A DNA stretch of 64,000 nt from Chloroflexota bacterium (GTDB lineage: Bacteria; Chloroflexota; UBA11872). Both the position numbers and the translations under genes were made by a program. Positions 9,213 through 17,895 of this stretch are shown piece by piece; position 1 is the first letter of the stretch, and each line of letters opens with the position of its first letter. A model generated the notes under the pieces. It was given only the letters and a program-made list of their open reading frames with translations, did not search any database and had not been told where the DNA came from. Location: positions 1-64,000 of the forward strand of contig JAJDUU010000025.1 in assembly GCA_022826485.1 (NCBI GenBank), written 5' to 3'.

Positions 9213-10658
9213 ATGCAACCGATGGAATTCGGCGCGCAAAAGCAGCTATTCATCGACGACCTCGTCATCGACGAGACCGTCGGCGTCACACGGAACCTGA
9301 ACCAGCCAGCGAAGTACGTGGGCAATCCGGTCATGATCCCGATCTACCCCTGGGAAGGCCGGCTCGAGCTGTTTGGCACGGTCTGGCGTGACGCGGACGG
9401 CAGCTTCCGCATGTGGTACCAGGGCATGGGCGGCATGGGCGTGGCCGACATGGGCCGGGACCTGACGGGCACGCCGCTGGAGGACCTCAACTTCGACATG
9501 AGGAACCTCCAATACAGCATCTGCTACGCCACCTCGCACGACGGCGTCCACTGGGAACGACCCAATCTGGGCCTGGTCGAGTTCAACGGCGCCACCGACA
9601 ACAACATCGTGATCTCGAACGCGGCCTTCGCCAACGTGATCGAGGACCCCCGCGACCCGGACCCGACCCGGCGCTACAAGTCGTTGTTCTTCGAGGACCA
9701 GGACTGGCAAGCGCTGGGCTCGCTCCACATCGACCAGGGAGTCTCGGTCGCGTTTTCGCCCGACGGGCTGCGGTGGACCAAGCATCCCGGCAATCCCGTG
9801 ATCACCAGGTCCAGCGACAGCCACACGCTCTTCGGCTGGGACGACCGGCACGGCTGCTACGTGGCCTACGCCCGTCCGACCATGCGCGAAGGCAACATGA
9901 CCCGCCGCATCGGTCGCTGTGTGAGTGACGATTTCGTCAACTGGAGCGACCCGGAGGACGTGCTGGCGCCGGACGAGCACGACCCGCCCGCAGTGGAGTT
10001 CTACGGCATGCCGGTGTTCCGATATGAGGGTCACTACCTCGGCCTGCTCTACGTCTTTCACACGCGGCCCGAAGAGCCCATCCAGCGCAACTTCCGCAAC
10101 TTCGGTCCCATCGACGTCCAACTGGCGTCCAGTCGCGACGGCATCAGCTGGGATCGGGCCGGCGATCGGGAGCCCTTCATCCCCAACGGCCCGCCGGGAA
10201 GCGACGACGCGGGCGAGATCTTCGTGGCTCGCGCGCCGGTGGTCGTGGATGACGAGCTGTGGTTTTACTACTCGCCCAGCGCCGTGGAGCACGGCGTCAC
10301 CGGGCGCAGCGGACCAATTTGCCTGGCCAAGCTGCGGATGGACGGATTCGTCTCGGTGGACGCCGGCGACGAGACCGGCACGTTGGTCACCAAGCCATTC
10401 CGTTGCGCCGGAGGTCCGCTGACGATCAACGCCGCCGCGCGCGGCGGTTTGGTCGGCGTCGCCGTCCTCGACGAGAGCGGCACCCAGCACCACGGGTACT
10501 CGCTGCACGAGTGCGCGCTTTTCGACGGCGACTCGGTCCGCCAGCGGATGACCTGGCAAGACAAGCGCTCGCTGGATGGGCTGCAGGGACGGAACATTCG
10601 CCTCAAGTTCTACCTGCGAAACGCCAAGCTCTTCGCCTTCACCGTCGGCCGAGAATGA
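9213..10658 (+). CDS. Five-bladed beta-propeller glycosidase-like protein
   Basis: The protein is about 481 residues from ATG 9213. It has repeated propeller-like blades with Trp/Asp motifs: FRMWYQGM, ISYATSHDGVHWE-type SICYATSHDGVHWERP, SVAFSPDGLRWTKHPGNPVI, ASSRDGISWDRAGDREPFI, and DDELWFYYSP. Such (S-x-DGxxW) blades are seen in GH43/GH32/GH130-like proteins and many uncharacterised relatives. Catalytic acids cannot be assigned by eye. The stop overlaps the start of the E1 alpha gene, so it belongs to that operon. A role in sugar or sugar-acid processing is an inference. Confidence 0.65.
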   Translation: MQPMEFGAQKQLFIDDLVIDETVGVTRNLNQPAKYVGNPVMIPIYPWEGRLELFGTVWRDADGSFRMWYQGMGGMGVADMGRDLTGTPLEDLNFDMRNLQYSICYATSHDGVHWERPNLGLVEFNGATDNNIVISNAAFANVIEDPRDPDPTRRYKSLFFEDQDWQALGSLHIDQGVSVAFSPDGLRWTKHPGNPVITRSSDSHTLFGWDDRHGCYVAYARPTMREGNMTRRIGRCVSDDFVNWSDPEDVLAPDEHDPPAVEFYGMPVFRYEGHYLGLLYVFHTRPEEPIQRNFRNFGPIDVQLASSRDGISWDRAGDREPFIPNGPPGSDDAGEIFVARAPVVVDDELWFYYSPSAVEHGVTGRSGPICLAKLRMDGFVSVDAGDETGTLVTKPFRCAGGPLTINAAARGGLVGVAVLDESGTQHHGYSLHECALFDGDSVRQRMTWQDKRSLDGLQGRNIRLKFYLRNAKLFAFTVGRE

Positions 10659-11680
10659 CCCGCCGGCAGCCGCTCGCCGACGAGATGTCACACCGCGACG
10701 CCCTGACCGCCGACTACCTGCGCGAGATGTACCGGCTCATGCTGTTGGGCCGGCGCTTCACCGAGCGAGCGCTGGAACTCGCCGCGGAGCAACGGCTGCC
10801 GGTCGGCATGCACCCGAGTGCGGGGCAGGAAGCGGTTGGCGTGGGCGCCTGCTTTCGGTTGCGGCCCGGCGACTGGGTCTTGCCCTCCCTGAGAACCACT
10901 GAAGCGTTCTGGACCCGAGGCGTCACCGTTCTCCAGATGTTCAACGCCATCATGGGCAACGCCGGCAGCGTCAACGCTGGGAAAGAGTCCTTTCACCACA
11001 GCGGCTACCCGGATCTGGGCATCCTCGCCGGCAGCGCCATCGTGGGCGCGCAGATTCCGCAGGCCGTGGGCGTTGCTTGGGCGATCAAAATGAAGCGCAT
11101 CGACAACGTGGCGGTCTGCTTCTTCGGCGACGGCGCGGCGGGCCGCGGTGACTTCCACGAAGGCCTGAACCTTGCCTCGCTCTTGAAGGTCCCGGTCGTG
11201 TTCGTCTGCGAGAACAATCTCTACTTCCAGACGGTTCCCGCCGCGGTCGGCCAACCGATCGAGGACATCGCGGACCGCGCGGCCTCCTACGCGATGCCGG
11301 GCCAGGTCGTCGACGGCCAGGACGTCCTCGCGGTCTACGACGCCGTGCAGACGGCGGTTGCCAGGGCCCGCGCCGGCGAGGGTCCCACGCTCCTGGAGTG
11401 CAAGACCTACCGGTTCTTGGGTCACTACCCCTCGATGCTCCGCGACGACCGTCCGCCCGAAGAGATCGCCCATTGGACGAAGCGCGACCCGATCTCAATT
11501 CTGGGACGGCATCTCGAAGAGCTTGGCCATCAGGACGGCGCAGCCGTCGAAGCGGTCGAGGCCGCCATCGCGAAGGAGCTAGACGACTCTTTAAGGGAGT
11601 GCGAGGCGACGCCGTTTGCAGACGCGAAGCAGGCGTTCACCAACGTTTACGGCGAGCCGATCGAGGCCATGGGTCTGTGA
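10655..11680 (+). CDS. Thiamine-diphosphate-dependent dehydrogenase E1 component, alpha subunit
   Basis: The protein is about 341 residues from ATG 10655 (ATGA overlap with the upstream stop); ATG 10685 is an alternative start. The ThDP-binding block GDGAAGRGDFHEGLNLA...ENN is clear. So are the AVGVAWAIK and HPSAGQEAVGVGA stretches typical of pyruvate, branched-chain 2-oxoacid and acetoin dehydrogenase E1 alpha. It decarboxylates a 2-oxoacid (or acetoin) with the beta subunit encoded next door. No lipoyl E2 or E3 gene is adjacent, so these may be encoded elsewhere or the pair may act outside a classical complex. Confidence 0.9.
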   Translation: MTRRQPLADEMSHRDALTADYLREMYRLMLLGRRFTERALELAAEQRLPVGMHPSAGQEAVGVGACFRLRPGDWVLPSLRTTEAFWTRGVTVLQMFNAIMGNAGSVNAGKESFHHSGYPDLGILAGSAIVGAQIPQAVGVAWAIKMKRIDNVAVCFFGDGAAGRGDFHEGLNLASLLKVPVVFVCENNLYFQTVPAAVGQPIEDIADRAASYAMPGQVVDGQDVLAVYDAVQTAVARARAGEGPTLLECKTYRFLGHYPSMLRDDRPPEEIAHWTKRDPISILGRHLEELGHQDGAAVEAVEAAIAKELDDSLRECEATPFADAKQAFTNVYGEPIEAMGL

Positions 11681-12651
11681 GAGAGATCGAGCTTCGAGCG
11701 GCCATCAGGGAAGGGCTCGCGCAGGAGATGCGCCGCGACGAAACGGTGTGCCTCGTCGGGGAAGACATCGCCCGCTACGGCGGAATCCTTGGCGTCACCG
11801 AGGGGATGCTCGAGGAATTCGGTCCCGAGCGCGTCGTGGACATGCCGATCTCTGAAGCGGGGTTCGCCGGGATGGCGGTGGGCGCGGCGCTCATGGGCCT
11901 GCGTCCGGTCATCGAGATGCAATTCACCGGCCTGCTGACCGTGGCGATGGACCCTCTGGTCAACACGGGGGCGAAGGCGCGCTACGTCCACGACGGGGCG
12001 ATGTCGGTCCCCATGGTGGTGCGCTCGCCGCACATGATGCACGGCAACGCCTACATGAGTCAGGCGCTGGAAGCCTGGTTCGCGCACATCCCAGGCTTCA
12101 AGGTCGTGACTCCGTCCACACCTGCCGACGCGAAAGGGCTGATCGTCGCTTCGATTCGAGATCCCGACCCCGTGCTCTTTGTCGAGCACGAGGACCTCTA
12201 CGCGACCATCGGGCCGGTCCCGGAAGAACTCTTCACCGCGCCGTTCGGAGAGGCCTGCGTCCGGCGCGAGGGCGTCGACGTCACCGTCGTTGCGTGGTTG
12301 GCCGCCGTCCCCGCCGCCGACGCGGCGGCGGGCGAGCTGGCCGCCCAGGGAATCTCGGTTGAGGTCATCGACCCAAGGACCCTGGTGCCGTTCGACAGCG
12401 AAGCCGTCTTGCGGTCGGTGCGCAAGACTGGCCGGTTGGTCATCGTGCATGAAGCCGTGAGACGCGGCGGGTTCGGCGGCGAGATAGCCGCGATGGTGGC
12501 GGGCAGCGACGTGGTTTCGAAGCTCAAGGCGCCGATCGAGCGGGTCGCCAACCCCGGCGTATCGGTCCCGCACGCCAAGCATCTGAACCGAGCCGTCCTG
12601 CCCGACAAGGACGACGTGATCGCCGCGGTGAAACGAACGCTGGGCTCGTAA
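11677..12651 (+). CDS. Thiamine-diphosphate-dependent dehydrogenase E1 component, beta subunit
   Basis: The protein has 324 residues and starts at GTG 11677 overlapping the alpha-subunit stop (GTGA), which indicates coupled translation. Transketolase-like features: VGEDIARYGGI, MPISEAGFAGMAVGAALMGLRPVIE (ThDP Glu region), RSPHMMHGN, GFKVVTPSTPADAKGL, VEHEDLY, and the C-terminal IDPRTLVPFD / VIVHEAVRRGGFG block. It forms an alpha2-beta2 E1 with the upstream product. The gene ends four bases before the stop codon of a convergent creatininase remnant. Confidence 0.9.
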   Translation: MREIELRAAIREGLAQEMRRDETVCLVGEDIARYGGILGVTEGMLEEFGPERVVDMPISEAGFAGMAVGAALMGLRPVIEMQFTGLLTVAMDPLVNTGAKARYVHDGAMSVPMVVRSPHMMHGNAYMSQALEAWFAHIPGFKVVTPSTPADAKGLIVASIRDPDPVLFVEHEDLYATIGPVPEELFTAPFGEACVRREGVDVTVVAWLAAVPAADAAAGELAAQGISVEVIDPRTLVPFDSEAVLRSVRKTGRLVIVHEAVRRGGFGGEIAAMVAGSDVVSKLKAPIERVANPGVSVPHAKHLNRAVLPDKDDVIAAVKRTLGS

Positions 12652-12654
12652 CTC

Positions 12655-12727
12655 CTACCCGCCCGATCGCTCCGCCAGCAGCCGGAGCGCGCCGTTCGCG
12701 ATGGTGGCGACGATCTCGTCGAACGCC
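12655..12727 (-). pseudogene. 3'-end remnant of a creatininase gene (left copy of island direct repeat)
   Basis: Read on the minus strand, this fragment encodes AFDEIVATIANGALRLLAERSGG followed by a TAG at 12655-12657. It matches the end of the intact creatininase at 17.1 kb (AFEEIVANIADGALRLLAERS). At base level, 12665-12727 and 17084-17146 agree at about 58 of 63 positions. The remnant carries what looks like a natural C-terminus (RSGG-stop), while the intact gene has a different tail. That is the pattern left when an element inserts into a gene's 3' end. Confidence 0.75.
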
Positions 12728-12786
12728 CCGGCTGCGTGACCGAATGGCTGTGGTAACTAGACGTGTGTGGTGCTTGGTAAGCCGGG

Positions 12787-14085
12787 CTAGTCGAGGCCAA
12801 GGAGCCACATAGGAGCCCTTGAGAACTGAGTCAGTGACACCTCACGGGAGAGGATTCCAGAGACTGTGTGAACCGAGCCTGAACCCGGTGCTGACGAAAT
12901 CCTCGCGCCGGCCGCATCTCTTGCCTCTGCCACTTCGATCCAGAGATCGGAAAGCGTCTCAATGTCGGCCGCACTTTCCCACAGGCCTAGATCGGTACCT
13001 AGCGCCGACCACCAGAACTCGAGGTTCGCTTTCGATACCTCCGCAGCCGTGAGCAGTGACGCGGCGCGGGCGGATGCGAGCCGCAGCATCAACAGGCTGC
13101 GCGCCAAAATGGGCGTGGCTGCCCTTCCCCGGACATCGGTAACCTTGGCTTCACCAAAGATCGCCGTAGCGCTCGGACTCTCATTGTGCAGCGCACGATA
13201 CATGGTGTCGGAAGTCTGATCCTTCAATGAGTTGATAGTTGCACCCAAAGTCGAATACGTACACAGGCCTTTCTCGACAACGAGTATGAATGCCTGGCGG
13301 AGGAGTGACAAGTCCAAAGCTACGCTTGCCCGGTCGGCGGAGGGCTCGAGCGCCGTCCACGAATGAAATAGAGGTTCGGCCAACTCTAACAGCGGGTCTA
13401 CCGGCGGCGGTGCGGGAGCCCGAATGCGTGCCGGGCGATAGCTCATCTCGTTGCGTCGTGCGGGGTCTTCAGAGAGAGTCTCAAGGTCGATACTCCACGC
13501 ACGAAGCCATTCAGCGGCTACAACCTGTCTGGCTGGATCCGTGACTCCGACAGCCTCTAGCCATTGCGAAAGAGTCTTGGACTCCACCGAAATAGCATCA
13601 AGCAAACTTACAGCTCTACCGGGCTCGCGTGACCAAGCAGAGAGAAAGCGCCAGGTTGCTCGATGAGTATTCATGCCAAATTGCTTCGCCTGAAAGTGCC
13701 TATTCAATGCGATGTGTCGATTGCGGAACACGCCGACTCCCTCGCTCGCAAGCAAGGACATTGCTGCGCGTAACTCCGCATAGTACGCGAGGTGATAGGC
13801 GGAATAGCGATCTCCCCGTGACGCGGCGTCAAACGCTCGGGAGAGATAGTTCCAACCGTCAGCTAGGTGCAGCGGGACGGAGCAGGCGATATACTCGCCG
13901 AGCTTTGCCGCATCAATCGATTCTGACTCCAGCGCGTCGATTACGTCGCTATAGGGGTGGGCTATATTTAGCCAGCGTTTCCAGCGACGGATGCGCCTGC
14001 CGACTGACCTCAGGGAGTTCTCCACAGCGATCGGAGAGGCAGCTCGAATAAAGTCGCTCTCGCAACTTGCTATTGCCGGAATCAT
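12787..14085 (-). CDS. Uncharacterised island protein, possibly HEPN-like
   Basis: The protein has 432 residues and I do not recognise the family. It is largely helical by composition. The segment LADGWNYLSRAFDAASRGDRYSAYHLAYYAELRAAMSLLA, followed by FRNRHIALNRHF near residue 119, has an Arg-x(4-6)-His arrangement. This recalls HEPN-type ribonucleases or YaaC-like proteins, but that is pattern resemblance only. It is the last gene of a three-gene minus-strand unit, six bases after the DGQHR gene. In a modification cassette lacking a restriction enzyme it is the best candidate effector. Low GC supports recent arrival. Confidence 0.6.
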   Translation of the reverse strand: MIPAIASCESDFIRAASPIAVENSLRSVGRRIRRWKRWLNIAHPYSDVIDALESESIDAAKLGEYIACSVPLHLADGWNYLSRAFDAASRGDRYSAYHLAYYAELRAAMSLLASEGVGVFRNRHIALNRHFQAKQFGMNTHRATWRFLSAWSREPGRAVSLLDAISVESKTLSQWLEAVGVTDPARQVVAAEWLRAWSIDLETLSEDPARRNEMSYRPARIRAPAPPPVDPLLELAEPLFHSWTALEPSADRASVALDLSLLRQAFILVVEKGLCTYSTLGATINSLKDQTSDTMYRALHNESPSATAIFGEAKVTDVRGRAATPILARSLLMLRLASARAASLLTAAEVSKANLEFWWSALGTDLGLWESAADIETLSDLWIEVAEARDAAGARISSAPGSGSVHTVSGILSREVSLTQFSRAPMWLLGLD

Positions 14086-14091
14086 GAAAAA

Positions 14092-15615
14092 CTATACTTC
14101 GATGTAGCCGAGCGATTGAGCCACAAACTGGGCGCCCTCGGAGATTGGGGGTCCGGCCGATCCGGCCAAATGGCGCAGCAATTGGAGCCGCACCTGCTTG
14201 TAGCCACTTCCGGTGCGATAGCGGCTTTGGCGATTCTCAATTTCCTCGGATAGGCCCGGCGTTACGGCTGAACGCCAGTCAAATCTTGAGATGTCCTGTG
14301 TCAGCTGTCGAATAAACTCGCTGATTCCCCTGTGCGATTTGAGCTCTTCCAAAGCGATGCTGACCTCTTTGACGTTCGTTGCTTCCGCTGACGTGGGCTG
14401 CCTCCATTCGCTGAACGAGATATCGTGCTGGAGGGTATAGGAGATATCATTGCAGACCTGCAAGAACCCTCTGACGCCCTGGTCCGTAGCAAGTATCGCG
14501 AATCGTCCAGCGAAGGCTGGATCATGTCCGTCGGGGGTATCCGCACGCGGCGTTACTTGGCGGAGGTGAACTGCCCATTCCTCTTCCGAGGCACGAATCG
14601 CGCCTTCCAGGCCCGACCACAGTTCGATTAGGTAGGCGGCTTGCTGAGCCCGACTCCATGGAAGCACGTCTGTTCGCTGGTCGGACCGCTCAGTTCCGAA
14701 AAAGCCTCCGATTCCGGTCCGCCGACTCCCAGTCCAGCCTCGCACGAAGCTTAGTGTTAGTGATCGCACGAACGCCGCTTGCGTAACCTTTCCTCTCTCA
14801 CGGCCTAGCATGCCGATCCGCTGACGCCAGCAACTCTCAGGATGGCTCCATAGAGCCTCAGTAAGCTCCTGCGCACGAGTCTCTCGGTATGCCATCGGGC
14901 CCTCGACAGTCTCGAGCCAATCGACAGTCCGGAGCAATGGATATAGATCGTACGCCATCGATGGATTGATTCTCTTGGGCGTTATGTTGATGGTCCAAAA
15001 GAGATACGCCTGCCAACTAATGTCAAGGTCCACGAATAGCACTACCGGCAGTTCGAAATCTCCGTTCAATACCTGACTGTCCGGGAATGCAAAGAGCCGG
15101 TGCTGGCCGTCAATGATCTCGATTGGAACTAGCCTGCCGCTTGTCGGCTCCCAGCCAACGTCTTCTGAGCCTTCTGGAAGCACTAGGTGCACTACGGATT
15201 CGTCCAGCACTTCGACGGTGACTAAGTCACTTGGACTTGCCGTTACACCACGTCTCTCGGTCGTGGTGCCGACTAAGTTGCCGACAACTGCAGTCGGCAG
15301 CCATCCCGGCTTCCTGAGCTCACGGAATCGACTCTGCTGCGCAGTGTTTAGAGTTGCCCATGGGTACCCTGCACTGACGAATCGTGCTATCTCCTCGGAG
15401 CGGGACGTATCATGGCCGCGCTGAATTCCAATGTCTTCTATCCGCGGACCTGTGGCTTCGCGTGCCCGAACACCCGACAGTCTTCTAAGGAGAGACGCTG
15501 GCATCGAACAGATATAGAAATACGGCAGGGGCTTTCGCTGGCGGGACGCCTCGTCAAATCTATAGCTGTTCCATTCGTCCAGCCACTGGCGAACCCGGAT
15601 CGCTGGTATGCGCAT
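14092..15615 (-). CDS. DGQHR-domain (DndB-like) protein
   Basis: The protein has 507 residues. IEIIDGQHRLFAF about residue 165 is the signature of the DGQHR/DndB family. It is followed by PVVLFVDLDISWQAYLFWTINITPKRINPSMAYDL, typical of these ParB-like-fold proteins. DndB regulates DNA phosphorothioation; other DGQHR proteins sit in varied modification or defence loci. Here it lies between a DNA methyltransferase and an unknown protein, with no dndCDE genes, so the role is not DND. GC is low and it shares the island's strand and spacing. Confidence 0.82.
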   Translation of the reverse strand: MRIPAIRVRQWLDEWNSYRFDEASRQRKPLPYFYICSMPASLLRRLSGVRAREATGPRIEDIGIQRGHDTSRSEEIARFVSAGYPWATLNTAQQSRFRELRKPGWLPTAVVGNLVGTTTERRGVTASPSDLVTVEVLDESVVHLVLPEGSEDVGWEPTSGRLVPIEIIDGQHRLFAFPDSQVLNGDFELPVVLFVDLDISWQAYLFWTINITPKRINPSMAYDLYPLLRTVDWLETVEGPMAYRETRAQELTEALWSHPESCWRQRIGMLGRERGKVTQAAFVRSLTLSFVRGWTGSRRTGIGGFFGTERSDQRTDVLPWSRAQQAAYLIELWSGLEGAIRASEEEWAVHLRQVTPRADTPDGHDPAFAGRFAILATDQGVRGFLQVCNDISYTLQHDISFSEWRQPTSAEATNVKEVSIALEELKSHRGISEFIRQLTQDISRFDWRSAVTPGLSEEIENRQSRYRTGSGYKQVRLQLLRHLAGSAGPPISEGAQFVAQSLGYIEV

Positions 15616-15687
15616 TACACCATCCTCAGGCTAATGCACGAATCGATGCCGATCATGTCTCGGTACCGGAGCCGCGCGTTCCTCCGG

Positions 15688-17016
15688 CTATGCATATGGG
15701 GTATCGTCGATCATGTCTGGGATTGGCCTAAGCTCAGAAACCACATGTGGCACGCCGGTTAACTGCCGTCTGGATGTGGGCGCATTCCAGAACCTTCCGG
15801 AAGCATACCAGTAGCCGGTGGTCACTGCGTCGGACAGGCGCACAGGCAGCAATCTTGCATCGATTCCAAACTTCGACAGCGGGGGCTTTGCGATGGCAGA
15901 TCTGGCCACTGAAGCCGCACGATCGCCTAGCGAATCATCCCCTAGCACCAGCTCGAAATCACCCGCGACAATCTTGAAATCACCGGCAGGTAGGCGGTTG
16001 CTCTTTGTGACTCGAACCCATGAAATGGGAATGCCTTCCTCGCTGATGACCTTGCCTAGCAATTTGGCGAACTTGAGAAGCCGCAACTCGATAATGGTTT
16101 GCTTGAACTCCTCACGACGATGCCTATCGTCGCCCATTCGAGATAAGAATCTGGTCGCCGATTGCACGGTCCGGTCATAGAGACGCACATATTCCGCTGT
16201 GAGATCGAGCCCGTATCCAATGCGACCCATGGCATTTGCCATGGCTGGTACAGATCCGACGCCAGCAAGGGGATCCAGAACTATATCGCCCTCGACGGTA
16301 GTCAACGCGAGCATTCGGTAGGTGAGTTCCTCAGGAAACGGGCAGAAATGCGTCCGGACTCCTGACCATGAGCCTTGCGTGGGAATCGGGATACTCCAGA
16401 GGTTCGTCGGCATCGAGCCGTCCGGAGAGTAGCGCTCTGGGTACCGTCGCCACCAGATCGAGTTAGGGATCGGCGAGCGGAGCCCGGTGGGATCGAATCT
16501 GAAGTTGTCTGTCTTCGAGAACAGCAGTATCTGTTCAGTGATATCCCTGAATTCGCCGTGGTGAGTCCAAGGCAGGGCCTTTTGCTTGTCCCACGTAATG
16601 GCTTCACGCAGCCCCCAGCCAGCTTCCTCCGCGCAAGTGGCGAGCCTATCGGGTATGCGAAGGACGCGTCCATTCCTCCGCACGGATCCCGCAACAAGCC
16701 AAAACGTGGCGTCATCAGCCGTGATTCTATAGCAGTCTCCGAACAGCCTTGCCACCTGTGCAAGGTAGTCATCGAAAGGTTGACCACGGGTGCCGATTTG
16801 CGATGCGTTTCCATAATCGTGCATGTCGAGGTACGGCGGCGATGTGATGATCGAGGACGGAGGCGGAGCACCCTGCCAGAGGTCGCCAAGCTTCAGGGCG
16901 TCCCCAATGTTGAGTCCACGTCGAAGCGCCGACCGTTCCATGACGGGCAGTTTAGGCCACCATCGTCGGGAGATCAGCACCGACAGTTCCGGACCCATGG
17001 GGAATCTGCCGGCCAT
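15688..17016 (-). CDS. DNA methyltransferase, beta-class (N6-adenine or N4-cytosine)
   Basis: The protein has 442 residues. Catalytic motif IV TSPPYLD is near residue 59 and the AdoMet motif I DPLAGVGSV near residue 246. Motif IV before motif I is the beta-class order. WDKQKALPWTHHGEFRDITEQILLFSK is typical of the class. The region after residue 280 is probably target recognition or a fused domain with no clear match. The start could be ATG 17016 or an internal ATG at 16941. It is the first gene of the island operon. No restriction endonuclease is adjacent. Confidence 0.85.
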   Translation of the reverse strand: MAGRFPMGPELSVLISRRWWPKLPVMERSALRRGLNIGDALKLGDLWQGAPPPSSIITSPPYLDMHDYGNASQIGTRGQPFDDYLAQVARLFGDCYRITADDATFWLVAGSVRRNGRVLRIPDRLATCAEEAGWGLREAITWDKQKALPWTHHGEFRDITEQILLFSKTDNFRFDPTGLRSPIPNSIWWRRYPERYSPDGSMPTNLWSIPIPTQGSWSGVRTHFCPFPEELTYRMLALTTVEGDIVLDPLAGVGSVPAMANAMGRIGYGLDLTAEYVRLYDRTVQSATRFLSRMGDDRHRREEFKQTIIELRLLKFAKLLGKVISEEGIPISWVRVTKSNRLPAGDFKIVAGDFELVLGDDSLGDRAASVARSAIAKPPLSKFGIDARLLPVRLSDAVTTGYWYASGRFWNAPTSRRQLTGVPHVVSELRPIPDMIDDTPYA

Positions 17017-17037
17017 CTCGCCCGGTGCCCGGCCGAA

Positions 17038-17754
17038 TCAGTCGTGGGTTTCTCTTCTGGTGGCTGGCAGTCTCAATGTGCTTGAACGCTCCGCCAGCAG
17101 CCGGAGCGCGCCGTCCGCGATGTTGGCGACGATTTCTTCGAACGCCGCGGCGCCGAGTTCCGGTGAGGCATTTTCCACGGGATTCAATCCGAGGATTCCC
17201 TGCGCCTCCAAGTCCACTTCAGACCGAACCTTGGTGAGGTCAACGAACGCCGGGTCCACGTGCCAGAGCACGCTGGTTTCCCATTTCGCCGCGTGGTCCA
17301 GGGGATACTCCTCGTCATCGATGGCCGCGTTGTCGGGCAGGATCCAGAGCGCGATCCCGGCGGCCTCCGCGGCCGGACGCGCGCCGCGCTCCAACGCGGC
17401 TAGGTGGTCGGGATTGCCGTGGCCCGAGATGATGACCACCACGACGAAGCCCTCCTCGGCCAATTGCGCCACGTACTCATGCGCCAATGCTTCGAGCGTG
17501 GCCGCCGAGATCTCGATCGTGTGGCTGAAGCCGGCATAGGGCTTCATCGTCTGGTGCCCGCAATACAGCGGCGGCAGGGAGATGGCGCCGATGCGGTCGG
17601 CGACGGCATCGGCAAAGGCGGCGGCCTTCAGCCCGTCGAGGCCAATCGCCGCGTGATAGCCGTGCCACTCCAGGGCGCCCCACGGGAGCACGGCCACCGG
17701 CGCCTTGGCGCGAATGGCTTCGATCTCATCCGGTCGCAAGCGTTCGTATTTCAT
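17038..17754 (-). CDS. Creatininase family amidohydrolase
   Basis: The protein has 238 residues from ATG 17754 (MKYERLRPDEI); longer upstream readings have no homology-like content. Family metal sites appear as LPWGALEWHGYHAAIGLDG (Glu/His/Asp), SGHGNPDHL (variant of the usual NGHGGN), and HAAKWETS (Glu). Members open cyclic amides such as creatinine, 3-dehydro compounds or mycofactocin precursors. The last 14 residues (STLRLPATRRETHD) have no counterpart in the displaced remnant at 12.66 kb and are encoded by island DNA. This tail is probably harmless. Confidence 0.82.
   Translation of the reverse strand: MKYERLRPDEIEAIRAKAPVAVLPWGALEWHGYHAAIGLDGLKAAAFADAVADRIGAISLPPLYCGHQTMKPYAGFSHTIEISAATLEALAHEYVAQLAEEGFVVVVIISGHGNPDHLAALERGARPAAEAAGIALWILPDNAAIDDEEYPLDHAAKWETSVLWHVDPAFVDLTKVRSEVDLEAQGILGLNPVENASPELGAAAFEEIVANIADGALRLLAERSSTLRLPATRRETHD
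17084..17146. repeat. Right copy of the 63-bp island direct repeat (inside creatininase)
   Basis: This is the 3' coding part of the intact creatininase gene and matches 12665-12727 with five mismatches. It is the presumed recombination site through which the methyltransferase island entered. Confidence 0.7.
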
Positions 17755-17895
17755 GGTGCGGCCTCCGGCTCCAGCGGCGGGCCGGGAGCGTATCAGAGCT
17801 GCGGCATGGAACTGCCAAGCGCCGAACTTGCGCGCTGCCGCGACCGTGCGTAGGTTCAGGGATTCACCGCAGCCCACCACGATTCGAGCGAAGCC

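Larger units (their letters stand above)
12655..17146. mobile_element. Genomic island inserted at the 3' end of the creatininase gene
   Basis: The 4.4-kb segment is bounded by 63-bp imperfect direct repeats. It carries three same-strand genes with visibly lower GC than either flank (unknown protein, DGQHR protein, DNA methyltransferase). No integrase or transposase is inside, so movement must have relied on an outside recombinase or homologous exchange. Recombination between the repeats would remove the cassette and restore a creatininase ending in RSGG. Confidence 0.6.

Noticed and set aside
9246-10691. 481-codon minus-strand frame
   Set aside because: Shadow of the propeller-protein gene; no family features.
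14092-17016. DND phosphorothioation system
   Set aside because: Only a DndB-like DGQHR protein is present; no dndA, C, D or E genes accompany it.
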